The notes under the pieces were generated by a model, which saw nothing but the letters and a program-made list of their open reading frames with translations, was not told the DNA's origin and ran no database searches. Below are positions 35,571-43,517 of a stretch of DNA of 64,000 nucleotides, one piece after another. This DNA comes from Acidimicrobiales bacterium (GTDB lineage: Bacteria; Actinomycetota; Acidimicrobiia; Acidimicrobiales; Aldehydirespiratoraceae), in assembly GCA_033344915.1 (NCBI GenBank), contig JAWPML010000001.1, positions 186,001 through 250,000 of the forward strand, written 5' to 3'. The position numbers and the translations under genes were made by a program. The stretch's first letter is position 1. Each line of letters begins with the position of its first letter.

Positions 35571-36092
35571 TCAGGCAGCCTGCGGCTGGGTGACCTGGGC
35601 GGCGAGCCGCTCGGCCTCCGCTCGGCTGAGCACGACCTCGCAGTGGTCGCCCCGGAAGAAGCGGCACTGCACGACGATGTGGTCGCCGGCGTCGTCGATG
35701 CGCTTGGCCCGGAGTCCGCGCCACGGCAGCTCGCTCTTGATGCGGCGGTCGCCGAGGTCCACCTGTTGTGCGCTGTCGAGGGCGCGTCGGACCGAGACGG
35801 AGAACGCGGCGGTCTGCGCGGCGGTGAGATCACACGACATCGGTGCGTGTCCGGGAGTCGAGAAGACGAGGTGGGTGCCGCCGCCGGCACGATGACCGAG
35901 CAGCAGGCCGGGCTCGTCCTCTCGGGCATAGCCCGCCGGGAAGGCCGCGACGTCCGCGAGGAGCTCGAGGTGTGCTTCGGCCAGTGTCTGATGATGGTGG
36001 TCGATGATCGCGATCTCGCGATTCTGGAGGTTCGGACCCAACCGTTCCCAGGGTTCGGCGATCGGATCGACCAATTCCATGGTGTCGTACAT
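35571..36092 (-). CDS. Conserved hypothetical protein (no family recognised)
   Basis: 173 residues with no signal peptide or membrane segment. Charged, alternating strand-like segments occur (REIAIIDHHHQTLAEAHLELLADV; THLVFSTPGHAPMSCDLTAAQ; GDHIVVQCRFFRGDHCEVVLSRAEAERLA). Start ATG 36092; an in-frame GTG lies three codons upstream. A 16-bp palindrome sits about 35 bp before it. It may be a late member of the sigma-factor operon, but the 89-nt spacer with an operator suggests independent control. Confidence 0.72.
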   Translation of the reverse strand: MYDTMELVDPIAEPWERLGPNLQNREIAIIDHHHQTLAEAHLELLADVAAFPAGYAREDEPGLLLGHRAGGGTHLVFSTPGHAPMSCDLTAAQTAAFSVSVRRALDSAQQVDLGDRRIKSELPWRGLRAKRIDDAGDHIVVQCRFFRGDHCEVVLSRAEAERLAAQVTQPQAA

Positions 36093-36123
36093 ACCGCTCA
36101 CGACATCCTCTCTACCACGCGCG

Positions 36124-36139
36124 TGAGACAAGTGTCTCG
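36124..36139. promoter_or_regulatory. Palindromic TetR-type operator upstream of the 173-residue gene
   Basis: GAGACAagTGTCTC (36125-36138) is a perfect inverted repeat with a 2-bp centre, a common TetR/AcrR half-site spacing. A second weaker repeat, GTGAcatgtaTCAC, follows at about 36149-36162. No TetR gene is adjacent; the nearest are far away and have different sites. Confidence 0.55.
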
Positions 36140-36181
36140 ATGGTCCGACGTGACATGTATCACGGCGTCCCGCGGGCCCCT

Positions 36182-37513
36182 TCAGCGGTGCGTGATCCTC
36201 GCCGGTACGCCGCCGGTCGGGCGGTTCACGACCATCCCGTGGGGCGGGGGGACGGTGTCTGACGCGAGGGTGACGTCGAGCCGCTGCGCCATGCGGGCGA
36301 GGATGAGGACCAGCTCCATGTGGGCCATCGCGAAGCCGATGCAGTTCCGGGCGGGTCGACCGAACGGCACCCACGCCGAGTCGTTCGCGGCGCGCTGCTC
36401 GTCGGTCGGATCGAGCCAGCGGTCCGGTCGGAACGCGAGCGGTTCGTCCCACACGTCTACGTCGCGGCCGGCGAGATAGGGAGACCACATGACGAGCGTC
36501 CCCTTCCGGATCGTGTGGCCGGCGACCTCGATGTCCTGCGCGGCCTCGCGCGGGGAGAACACGCCGGCGGGATGCAGTCGAAGCGTCTCCCGCACCACGC
36601 GATCGGCGAGCTCGAGTCCGGCGAGCTGGCTCGTGGAGAGGGCCGCCGTGTCCTCGTCCCCGAGGACGGCGTCGGCCTCGACCCGCAGGGCGTCCCAGAC
36701 CCCGGGCGTCGACGCGGCGAGCCAGATCGTCCACGCCAGCGACGCGGCGGTCGTGTGGAACCCGGCCCCGATGAGGGTCAGCACCTGGTCGCGGATCTCG
36801 GCATCACTGAGCACCCCATCGGCCACCAGTGCCTGGAGCACGTCGCCGCGGTCGTCGGCGATGCTTCCGCTGCGCAGGCGGGCGATCTCGCCGTCGAGGA
36901 TGTCGTCCATCGCCTTGCGGTCGGCTCGAACCCGGGCCCGACGGGTGAAGGGGAACGGGTGGGGAAGCTGCCGGAGGGCGGATGACTCCAGATAGGCCTG
37001 CGACGTGTCGAAGCGGGCCTCCAGCTCCGGGATGTGCTGCACCAGGCCCTCGCCGAAGAAGGCGCGCACGGCGATCTCGAAGACGAGGGAGCGGCCGGCC
37101 GGGTACAGGTCCGTGTCGCCGTCGGTGAGGTCGTAGATCACCGCATCGGCCTGTTCCACGATCATGGGGATCCAGCCGTTCAACCGACGGCGACCGAACG
37201 CCGGTTGCACGGCACCACGCCGACGGCGGTGGTCGTCGCCGTCGGACACGATCATCGAACTGTCGCCGACGACGAAGCCGAGCACGTTGAACTTGTGTCC
37301 CCACCGGAAGTGATCGGTCGGGAGGGCGTGGACGTCCGCGATCGCCGCCGCCGAACCGACGATCGCCAAGCGAGCGGGTCCGCCGCCGAGCCGCACGACG
37401 GGACCCCACCGTTCGCGGAGCTCGTCCAGCGCGGGCGCGGGGTCGTGGAGCAGGCGGCGAGCGAGACGGATGTGGTCGCGCAGGCCGGGGCGGGGTGGGG
37501 CGGGAGCGGTCAC
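36182..37513 (-). CDS. Cytochrome P450
   Basis: 443 residues. The I-helix oxygen-activation motif is AGFHTT, the K-helix is ETLR (RETLRLHP) and the heme loop is FGRPARNCIG, with the axial thiolate at Cys391. The Gly usually at position 4 of the loop (FxxGxxxC) is Pro here, an unusual substitution. No membrane anchor is present, so it is a soluble bacterial class I enzyme needing a ferredoxin and reductase encoded elsewhere. Start GTG overlaps the preceding gene by 4 nt, so it is part of the sigma-factor operon. The substrate is unknown. Confidence 0.93.
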   Translation of the reverse strand: MTAPAPPRPGLRDHIRLARRLLHDPAPALDELRERWGPVVRLGGGPARLAIVGSAAAIADVHALPTDHFRWGHKFNVLGFVVGDSSMIVSDGDDHRRRRGAVQPAFGRRRLNGWIPMIVEQADAVIYDLTDGDTDLYPAGRSLVFEIAVRAFFGEGLVQHIPELEARFDTSQAYLESSALRQLPHPFPFTRRARVRADRKAMDDILDGEIARLRSGSIADDRGDVLQALVADGVLSDAEIRDQVLTLIGAGFHTTAASLAWTIWLAASTPGVWDALRVEADAVLGDEDTAALSTSQLAGLELADRVVRETLRLHPAGVFSPREAAQDIEVAGHTIRKGTLVMWSPYLAGRDVDVWDEPLAFRPDRWLDPTDEQRAANDSAWVPFGRPARNCIGFAMAHMELVLILARMAQRLDVTLASDTVPPPHGMVVNRPTGGVPARITHR

Positions 37514-38514
37514 GTCCGAACCTCCTCGGGGTGGGATACGTCGAACGCCTCGGCCTCGGCGTCGAGGTCGGCGTAGTCAGCATCGTCGATCGCGGAGGCG
37601 TCCGCCTCGGTGGGCGGGCTCCAGTCCGTGGACATCGTCACCGAGGCGGCCAGCACCAGCAGGGTCGCCGCGACGGCCAAGCCGGCGAGCAGGCGAGCGC
37701 CGTCGTACTGCACGCCGGGTGCGCCCGCGAACTGAAGGGTGACCGGCCGGGCCCGCACGCCGACCTCGTCGCTGGCCACGACGATGCGGCACACGGTGCG
37801 GCGAGCGCACGACACGCCATCGGCACCGACCTCGTCGACATCGAGCGTGAGCCCGACCTCCGCTCGCCCATCGCCGTCGGTCGTGAACGTCTGCTCCGGA
37901 CCCGGCGCGCCGCATCGGTCGCCACTCGTCGCCGGCCAGGCGCAGACCATGACGGTGATGGCGGCGTCGGCCGGGAACCCCTCGGCTGTCACGATCACCT
38001 CGTCGCCCGGCCGGACGTCGCCCGACGGGCCGATTGTGAGCCGCCCGAGCGGCGGGGCGGCGTCGACGAACACCGTGTCGACGACCGCCGTGCCGTCGCC
38101 GGCGACGACTTCGAGGGTGCACCGGTCGCCGCCGAGCCGGCACCCCGTCTCGCTGATCGCGTCGGACACGAGGTACTGGATCGTGGCGGAGCCGTCGTCG
38201 TCGAAGCGAACGGGAATCCGGTTGTCGCAGACCCGAAGCGCGCCGAGTACGCACTGCATCACCACCCCCGTCGTGTCCGCGTCGAAGCCGACGATGCGAA
38301 GCGTGAGCACCGTTGACGGGGCGAGTTCGTCGACGAGCGGCGGCACGTCGATGACGTCGGCGTCCTCGCGCTCGATGACGAGCGCCGCGGTCGACACCTC
38401 CTCGGGCTCCTGGCCGGATGCGCCCGTTGCGAGCACGGCGGCGGCGATGAGGAGGACGAGGAGAACCGCGAAGGCGACGCCGGTGCCGACGACGATGCGC
38501 TCAGTTCGAGACAC
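37510..38514 (-). CDS. Membrane protein with two neocarzinostatin-like Ig domains
   Basis: 334 residues: an N-terminal hydrophobic segment (about 8-32), two beta-sandwich repeats each with VTxxGFxxDxxxxVxxC...F.TDxDGxAxxxLTL...C.I patterns (about 65-155 and 170-275), and a second hydrophobic segment (about 283-303) before an acidic tail. The repeat pattern, with its two disulfides, resembles neocarzinostatin-family (enediyne apoprotein) domains. The repeats face outside if both segments span the membrane. It overlaps the upstream membrane gene by 14 nt and the P450 by 4 nt. Confidence 0.7.
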   Translation of the reverse strand: MSRTERIVVGTGVAFAVLLVLLIAAAVLATGASGQEPEEVSTAALVIEREDADVIDVPPLVDELAPSTVLTLRIVGFDADTTGVVMQCVLGALRVCDNRIPVRFDDDGSATIQYLVSDAISETGCRLGGDRCTLEVVAGDGTAVVDTVFVDAAPPLGRLTIGPSGDVRPGDEVIVTAEGFPADAAITVMVCAWPATSGDRCGAPGPEQTFTTDGDGRAEVGLTLDVDEVGADGVSCARRTVCRIVVASDEVGVRARPVTLQFAGAPGVQYDGARLLAGLAVAATLLVLAASVTMSTDWSPPTEADASAIDDADYADLDAEAEAFDVSHPEEVRT

Positions 38515-39112
38515 CGACCGCGTCCTCGTCCAGCTGCCGGTTCAGCGTGAAGATCCGACCCATCACGGGCAGGGTCAACACGTTGAGACCGTGCAACAGC
38601 CCGACGATGAGCAGGATGCCGCCGGTCCGCACGGTCGACGCCTGCAGCTGGTTCGCGTTGACCGTGTTCTCCCAGTCGCCCGCGGGCTCGAACTGCACCG
38701 TGAAGAGGATGTACGCCGTGAAGATCAGGTAGTACGCCACGTCCATCAACACGATGAAGCTCTTGCCGGTGCGCGGGTTCGCCCGGAAGACGTCGGCCGC
38801 GTAGGCCTTGCCGAAGCGGCGAATGAACGGCCCGAGCCACACGGCCAAGCCGGCCATGACGCCGAACCACACCAGTTCCAAGATCCACCAGTCCATGTTC
38901 CATTCTCCTTGTCGTCGTTCTGTCGTGCCGAGCGCGACCGCCAGGGCCGCGCCGACAAAGGCCGCGACCACGGTGGTGCGGGCCTGTCGTTGTCGTCGGA
39001 TTCGTCGGTCGTCGTCGATGCTCGACCGGACCCGGATGAAGAGGTCGGCGGCGGGTCCGGTCCGCGCCATGCCGGTCCGCAGCGCGTCCGTGAGCCGTTC
39101 GGCGATGCTCAT
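38501..39112 (-). CDS. Polytopic membrane protein encoded directly after an ECF sigma factor
   Basis: 203 residues. A short basic cytoplasmic start (SIAERLTDALRTG...RRIRRQRQ) is followed by about five hydrophobic segments (VVAAFVGAALAVAL, WWILELVWFGVMAGLAVWL, FIVLMDVAYYLIFTAYILF, GGILLIVGLLHGLNVLTL). ATG overlaps the sigma stop by 4 nt. The position suggests an anti-sigma factor, but no zinc-binding anti-sigma (ZAS) motif is seen, so the regulatory role is only inferred. Confidence 0.75.
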   Translation of the reverse strand: MSIAERLTDALRTGMARTGPAADLFIRVRSSIDDDRRIRRQRQARTTVVAAFVGAALAVALGTTERRQGEWNMDWWILELVWFGVMAGLAVWLGPFIRRFGKAYAADVFRANPRTGKSFIVLMDVAYYLIFTAYILFTVQFEPAGDWENTVNANQLQASTVRTGGILLIVGLLHGLNVLTLPVMGRIFTLNRQLDEDAVGVSN

Positions 39113-39714
39113 GGCGCGTCCTCGGTCGGGGCGAGCAGCCCTTCGAGCGCTCGCATGCCGCGGGTCAGATGGGTCTTCACGGAGTTGCGGGAGATCCCGA
39201 GGGTGGCGGCGATGGCGTCGATGTCGAGTTCGTCGTAGTAGCGAAGGATGAGGCAGTCCCGCTGACGGCCCGGCAGATCCCGCAGCGCATCGAGCACGGC
39301 GGCGTGCTCCTCGGACAAGACGATGGTGTCCTCGACCGACGCCACGGCGGGGTCCGTGGGGAGCCGGTGGCGCAGCGAGACCAGCCCGCGGCGATTGTGG
39401 TCACGCGCCAGGTTCAGCGCGATCGAGCGCAGGTAGGCGGCCGCCTTCGACGGATCCTTGATGCGATGGGCCGAGCGGGCGAGCCGGATGAAGGCCTCCT
39501 GCACGACGTCCTCCGCGGCGTTGCGGTCGTCGACGAGGAGACGAACGAGCCGGACGAGCCCGGCGCCGTGCTCCTCGAACATCGTCGCGACGAACGCGTC
39601 GACGTCGACAGGCCGCGCCGCGGTGGCCGGGGGTGCCGTGATCGGCGTGACCTCGACCATCGCGAAGAGCGACGGCAGGCTGCCCACCAGGGTGGGCACG
39701 GCGGTCATCGTCAT
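39109..39714 (-). CDS. ECF-type RNA polymerase sigma factor
   Basis: 201 residues with sigma region 2 (ALLVDDRNAAEDVVQEAFIRLAR-like, residues about 57-85) and region 4 (LPGRQRDCLILRYYDELDIDAIAATLGISRNSVKTHLTRGMRAL, about 145-190). No region 1 or 3 is present, as expected for ECF factors. A 35-residue non-conserved N-terminal extension precedes them. It is the first gene of an operon with a membrane protein, a neocarzinostatin-like protein and a P450, which should be its targets or partners. Confidence 0.92.
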   Translation of the reverse strand: MTMTAVPTLVGSLPSLFAMVEVTPITAPPATAARPVDVDAFVATMFEEHGAGLVRLVRLLVDDRNAAEDVVQEAFIRLARSAHRIKDPSKAAAYLRSIALNLARDHNRRGLVSLRHRLPTDPAVASVEDTIVLSEEHAAVLDALRDLPGRQRDCLILRYYDELDIDAIAATLGISRNSVKTHLTRGMRALEGLLAPTEDAP

Positions 39715-39741
39715 CAGCCTCCCACGCGTCCGTCCGGCTCG

Positions 39742-40242
39742 TCAGCCGTCCTGCCCGCAGACCAGGAAGCCGTAGTTGCGTGCTCGACTGTTGACCCCGG
39801 CCATCGGATCCGTGTCGTCCAGTTGGATACGGGCCAGTTCGTCGCCGGCGACGGCGGCATCGACCAACCGGTCCATCTCGTCGACCGCGTCGCGGAGATC
39901 GTCGACCAGGTCGGCGATCAGTTCCTCGTCGTCCTCCGGCACGCCCAGGCTTTCGACGTCGTCGGCCATGTCGCGCCAGATCGGTGCGACGACTTCGATG
40001 ACCTCGTCCATTCCCTCGAAGATGCTCTGTTGTCCCGCCTCGGTGTCCGAGTCGACGTCGCCGAGCGACGTCCAGAACGCGTCGAACGTCGGTGCTGCTT
40101 CGACGTCGGCCGCCTGGCAGATGGCGTCGGCCTGTTCGATGAACTCGGCCTTCGTCAGCGCCGGCGTGTCGTCGTCACTGCAGGCGGCGAGTGTCGTGGC
40201 TGCCAACATCACGGCTCCGGTGATGATGAGTTGCGTCCGCAT
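39742..40242 (-). CDS. Small lipoprotein of unknown function
   Basis: 166 residues. Signal peptide with lipobox LAAC (Cys21), then an acidic helical domain (AEFIEQADAICQAADVEAAP...EELIADLVDDLRDAVDEMDRLVD) with an isolated Cys pair, one near residue 40 and one near the C-terminus (FLVCGQDG). The ATG at 40242 follows an RBS-like GGAGAC. No family is recognised. It sits between the serine hydrolase and the sigma operon, on the same strand. Confidence 0.78.
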   Translation of the reverse strand: MRTQLIITGAVMLAATTLAACSDDDTPALTKAEFIEQADAICQAADVEAAPTFDAFWTSLGDVDSDTEAGQQSIFEGMDEVIEVVAPIWRDMADDVESLGVPEDDEELIADLVDDLRDAVDEMDRLVDAAVAGDELARIQLDDTDPMAGVNSRARNYGFLVCGQDG

Positions 40243-40327
40243 GGTGTCTCCCTCGCAGGCCGGGATGGCCCTTTCATGGAGACAGACGAGCGGGGCCGCC
40301 CCGCGGGTGACTGCGGTGCGGGGATTC

Positions 40328-41545
40328 TCAGCGGCGGTCGGCGGCGGCGAGCACGGCGCGGCTGAGGCTGACGACGCGGGCATCGCCGACGGGTGTTCCG
40401 CCGCCCCGGTTGCAGGTCATCGCCATGGTGAGATTGCGCCCCGGATCGGCCCAGGCGCCGGAGCCTCCGAAGCCGTAGTGGCCGAACGCCCGGGAGCCGG
40501 CCCGACCCGTGCCGAGCACGCGGTGGTAGCCGAGCCGCCACTGCATCGGCATGACGAGCACGAGGTCGCGACGGTTGTTCTGTTGCCGTTCGATCTGCCG
40601 CAGGAGATCGGGGGACAGCATCCGCACGCCATTCACCTCGCCCCGACCGGCGAGGACGCCGTACATCGTGGCGAGCGAGCGGGCGTCGAGGAATCCGTTC
40701 ACCGCGGGGATCGAGGCATCCATGATCTCGGGTGAGACGAGCACGTCCTCCATGCCGCGGGGGAGGAGAGCATTGATCATCCGGCGGGTGTTGATCGGGG
40801 CGCGGGCGAGGCTGAGCGCGGTGTTCACCCCGCCCACTGCGAGCCGTTGGATCTGGCGGATCGGGGCCGGGCCTCGTTCGAGAATGCTCCCGAGCGGCGC
40901 GAGCGGAGCAACGCGATGGCGCTCCTCCGGTGGGCATCCCAGGAAGAGGCCGGCAAGGCCGAGCGGCGCGGCGATGTCGTCCCGCACGACGTCTGCCAGA
41001 TCACGACCGGTGACCCGCCGGACCAATTCGCCGACCAACCAGCCGTAGGTGATCGCGTGATAGCCGGTCTTGGTGCCGGGTTTGTACGCAGGAGCTTGCC
41101 GGGCGAGGGCATCCACCATGTGGTCCCAGTCCAGCATCTCGGTGGCATCGTCGATCACGGTGCGGAGCCGGTGCAGGCCGGCGGAGTGGCTGAGCAGGTG
41201 GCGGACGGTGACGCTGCTCTTGCGGTTCTGTGCGAACTCGGGCCAGTACTCGGCGACCGGTTGGTCGTAGTCGATGAGACCCGCCTCGACCTGGAGGTGC
41301 AACGCCAGCGACACGACCCCCTTGGTCGTGCTGTAACACATCGCGATCGTGTCGGACTGCCACGGGTCGCCGTCCTCGGTGCGGTCTCCGCCCCACAGGT
41401 CGACGACCATCTCGCCGCGGTGCATGACGGCGAGTGACGCGCCGCCGCCGGCGCGGCGGATCTGGCGCTGGAACAGCGCCGCCACGTCGTCGAAGTCCGG
41501 ATCGCATGTTCCGTCCACGTCGGTACTCTCCTCCACCGCGGGCAT
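40328..41545 (-). CDS. Serine hydrolase of the beta-lactamase/esterase (class C-like) family
   Basis: 405 residues with the penicillin-binding fold. The SxxK motif is in MCYSTTKGV (residues about 70-73), the Tyr motif in GYHAITYGWL (about 160) and the third motif in FGHYGFGGSG (about 350). No signal peptide is present, so it is cytoplasmic, like EstB and related carboxylesterases rather than a secreted beta-lactamase. Likely substrates are short-chain esters or lactones. It is a single gene. Confidence 0.88.
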   Translation of the reverse strand: MPAVEESTDVDGTCDPDFDDVAALFQRQIRRAGGGASLAVMHRGEMVVDLWGGDRTEDGDPWQSDTIAMCYSTTKGVVSLALHLQVEAGLIDYDQPVAEYWPEFAQNRKSSVTVRHLLSHSAGLHRLRTVIDDATEMLDWDHMVDALARQAPAYKPGTKTGYHAITYGWLVGELVRRVTGRDLADVVRDDIAAPLGLAGLFLGCPPEERHRVAPLAPLGSILERGPAPIRQIQRLAVGGVNTALSLARAPINTRRMINALLPRGMEDVLVSPEIMDASIPAVNGFLDARSLATMYGVLAGRGEVNGVRMLSPDLLRQIERQQNNRRDLVLVMPMQWRLGYHRVLGTGRAGSRAFGHYGFGGSGAWADPGRNLTMAMTCNRGGGTPVGDARVVSLSRAVLAAADRR

Positions 41546-41598
41546 GAATCAGTGCACCGTCGAACCGGGGAGCCCGAACAAGGTGGCCCGCCGGGCGG

Positions 41599-41865
41599 TC
41601 AGATCCCGCCGGCGGAGAGGGCGTTGGCGATGCGGTTGATCGTGTTCACCAGGCCCACGTGTTCCGCCTCGAAGCGGGACAGCGCGTCGTCGAGATGGTC
41701 GAGGATGTTCGGGTCGTCGTCCTCGTCTTCGTCGGCCTGGACCTCGATGCGCCGCACCAGTGCGTCGAGTTGGCGACGGTCGTCAGCGGTCATGCCGTCC
41801 GTGGCGGCGATGGTGGATCGCAGCTCGTCGAGGAGCTCGGAGATGTCCTGGTCGTCGTTGCTCAC
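41599..41865 (-). CDS. DUF4404-family small protein
   Basis: 88 residues, entirely helical and acidic, with the family pattern ELLDELRSTIA...LDALVRRIEV...ILDHLDDALSRFEAEHVGLVNTINRIANALSAGGI. GTG 41865 is preferred over the TTG at 41895 because GGGAG lies about eight bases upstream. The role of the family is unknown. It is a short cytoplasmic protein with likely coiled-coil dimer formation. Confidence 0.8.
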   Translation of the reverse strand: MSNDDQDISELLDELRSTIAATDGMTADDRRQLDALVRRIEVQADEDEDDDPNILDHLDDALSRFEAEHVGLVNTINRIANALSAGGI

Positions 41866-41994
41866 GTGGGTGCGCTCCCGGTTCGGCCTGGCCAACGTTC
41901 TATCCGATCATGACGCAACTGGCTCCTGCCCGGCGCTGGCCCGCCCGTCGGCCCCCGCGTACGCTCGCCAGCCCACCGACGACCGGGAGCCGCC

Positions 41995-43002
41995 ATGGGT
42001 GTGCCGCTGACGCCGATGGACGAGTACTTCGTCCACCAGATCCCCGAGCCGCTGCCCAACGTGCAGACGCACCACGACTTCTGGCGCGAGAGCCTCTTCT
42101 TCATCGCCCATCCGCGAGACCGGCTCGGCGACGTCCTCATCCTCACGATGGCGCACTTCCCGAAGGCCGAGGAGGTGGACGTGCTCCAACTCGGCCGGGT
42201 CGGTGGCGAGATGACGGCAGCTCGTCACCACCGTCCCTACGACGGGGACCCGCACACGCTCGTCGTACCGCCGGCGACGATCGAGATCGTCGAGCCGTAC
42301 CGGGAGGTGCGCCTGACGGTCGACGACCATCCCGATGCGCCGGTGTCGCTCGACCTCACGTTCACCGCCCGCACCCGCGAGAACGGGTACCGGCGGGGCA
42401 CGATGAAGGCCGGCCACGAGATCATCTGGGATCAGTCCCACATGATCCAGAGTGGGCGCTACGACGGCACCTACACGCACGACGGTGTCACCTACGAGGT
42501 CGAGAACTGGTGGGGACAGCGGGACCATTCGTGGGGGATCCGCGATCACGCCCGCTGCCCATTGTGGATGTGGTTCGCCATCCAGTTCGACGAGGGAATG
42601 CTCGGCATCTGGAACTGGGAGTACCCGAACGGCGCCCGCGTCTACACGGACGGCTGCTTCGCGCCGGCGGACATGAGCGACCCGATCCCCGTGGTCGACT
42701 TCCGCTACGACCTGCACTGGATCGACGATGCCGGCAACGAGGTGTCCTACGAGAAGCACGGCGAGACGGTCGACGGGTTGGCGGGCACGGCGTGGTTCAC
42801 GCTCGAGGGTGGCCGCACGATCGAGGTGGAGACGCACGGGCGTTGGGCCCAGCGCTACGGGCCGGTCGGCGGCGGCCTCGTGGAGACCGAGGTGCGAACC
42901 ACCGACGGTTGGACCGGCACGGCGATCTACGAGGTCACGGGCGCTCACCATCATCACTGGTTCCCGGTCGCCCGCGGCGAGCGCCTGCCTCCGCAGGGGT
43001 GA
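41995..43002 (+). CDS. AttH/CrtC-like beta-barrel protein (DUF7064/7065-type)
   Basis: 335 residues. The central block WWGQRDHSWGIRDHARC, together with the repeated beta-strands around it, matches the lipocalin-like hydroxyneurosporene-synthase/AttH superfamily. Members include carotenoid hydratases and many uncharacterised enzymes handling steroids or other lipophilic substrates. No signal peptide is present. The RDHSWG His/Asp residues are candidates for catalysis. It is a monocistronic plus-strand gene; the substrate is unknown. Confidence 0.78.
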   Translation: MGVPLTPMDEYFVHQIPEPLPNVQTHHDFWRESLFFIAHPRDRLGDVLILTMAHFPKAEEVDVLQLGRVGGEMTAARHHRPYDGDPHTLVVPPATIEIVEPYREVRLTVDDHPDAPVSLDLTFTARTRENGYRRGTMKAGHEIIWDQSHMIQSGRYDGTYTHDGVTYEVENWWGQRDHSWGIRDHARCPLWMWFAIQFDEGMLGIWNWEYPNGARVYTDGCFAPADMSDPIPVVDFRYDLHWIDDAGNEVSYEKHGETVDGLAGTAWFTLEGGRTIEVETHGRWAQRYGPVGGGLVETEVRTTDGWTGTAIYEVTGAHHHHWFPVARGERLPPQG

Positions 43003-43011
43003 GGGCGGCCG

Positions 43012-43440
43012 TCAGTTCGGGCGGTGCCAGGCGGCGAGTACGTGGCCCCGGTCCCGGCGAAGCGCGCCGACGGCGCGGCTGACGTCGGCACAGAAGGCAT
43101 CGGTGGGCTCGACGAACTCCACGCCGAGATCCTGCTGATCCGCGGTGATCATCGCCGTGTGCACGACCCGGCAGACCACCGTCGATGGCGGGTTGCCGAG
43201 CGTCACCGTCGCTCCCGGCTTCATCCGCAACTTCGCCGGGAACCGAACGAGCGCGCCGGTGATGGAGAGATTGATCACCTCGGCGGCGATCGGTCTGCTC
43301 CGTGACGCGTCGGCCCCGCCGAGGCGCAGATGGATGTGCAGCCGTCCGCCCGTGAGGAAGCGCCGCACGAGGCGGTCGTCGCGGCCGCTGCGGCCGTCCG
43401 GCCGATGAAGCGCGGAGTCGATGGGGTAGAAGAACGACAT
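43012..43440 (-). CDS. PilZ-domain protein
   Basis: 142 residues. After a basic N-terminal stretch (RSGRDDRLVRRFL) comes the PilZ beta-barrel: EVINLSITGALVRF..LRMKPGATVTL and LGVEFVEP. The canonical c-di-GMP ligand RxxxR is only partly represented, so nucleotide binding is uncertain. PilZ proteins usually link c-di-GMP to motility or surface processes. ATG 43440 lies right after GGAGAC-like sequence. It is separated from the next minus-strand gene by 77 nt. Confidence 0.7.
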   Translation of the reverse strand: MSFFYPIDSALHRPDGRSGRDDRLVRRFLTGGRLHIHLRLGGADASRSRPIAAEVINLSITGALVRFPAKLRMKPGATVTLGNPPSTVVCRVVHTAMITADQQDLGVEFVEPTDAFCADVSRAVGALRRDRGHVLAAWHRPN

Positions 43441-43517
43441 GGAGACTCGGTTCAGGGCTGGGACTCCTGGTCTCCTATCGGCGCGGACCGGCGCGGTCCT
43501 GAGGTCGCCGCCCGTGG

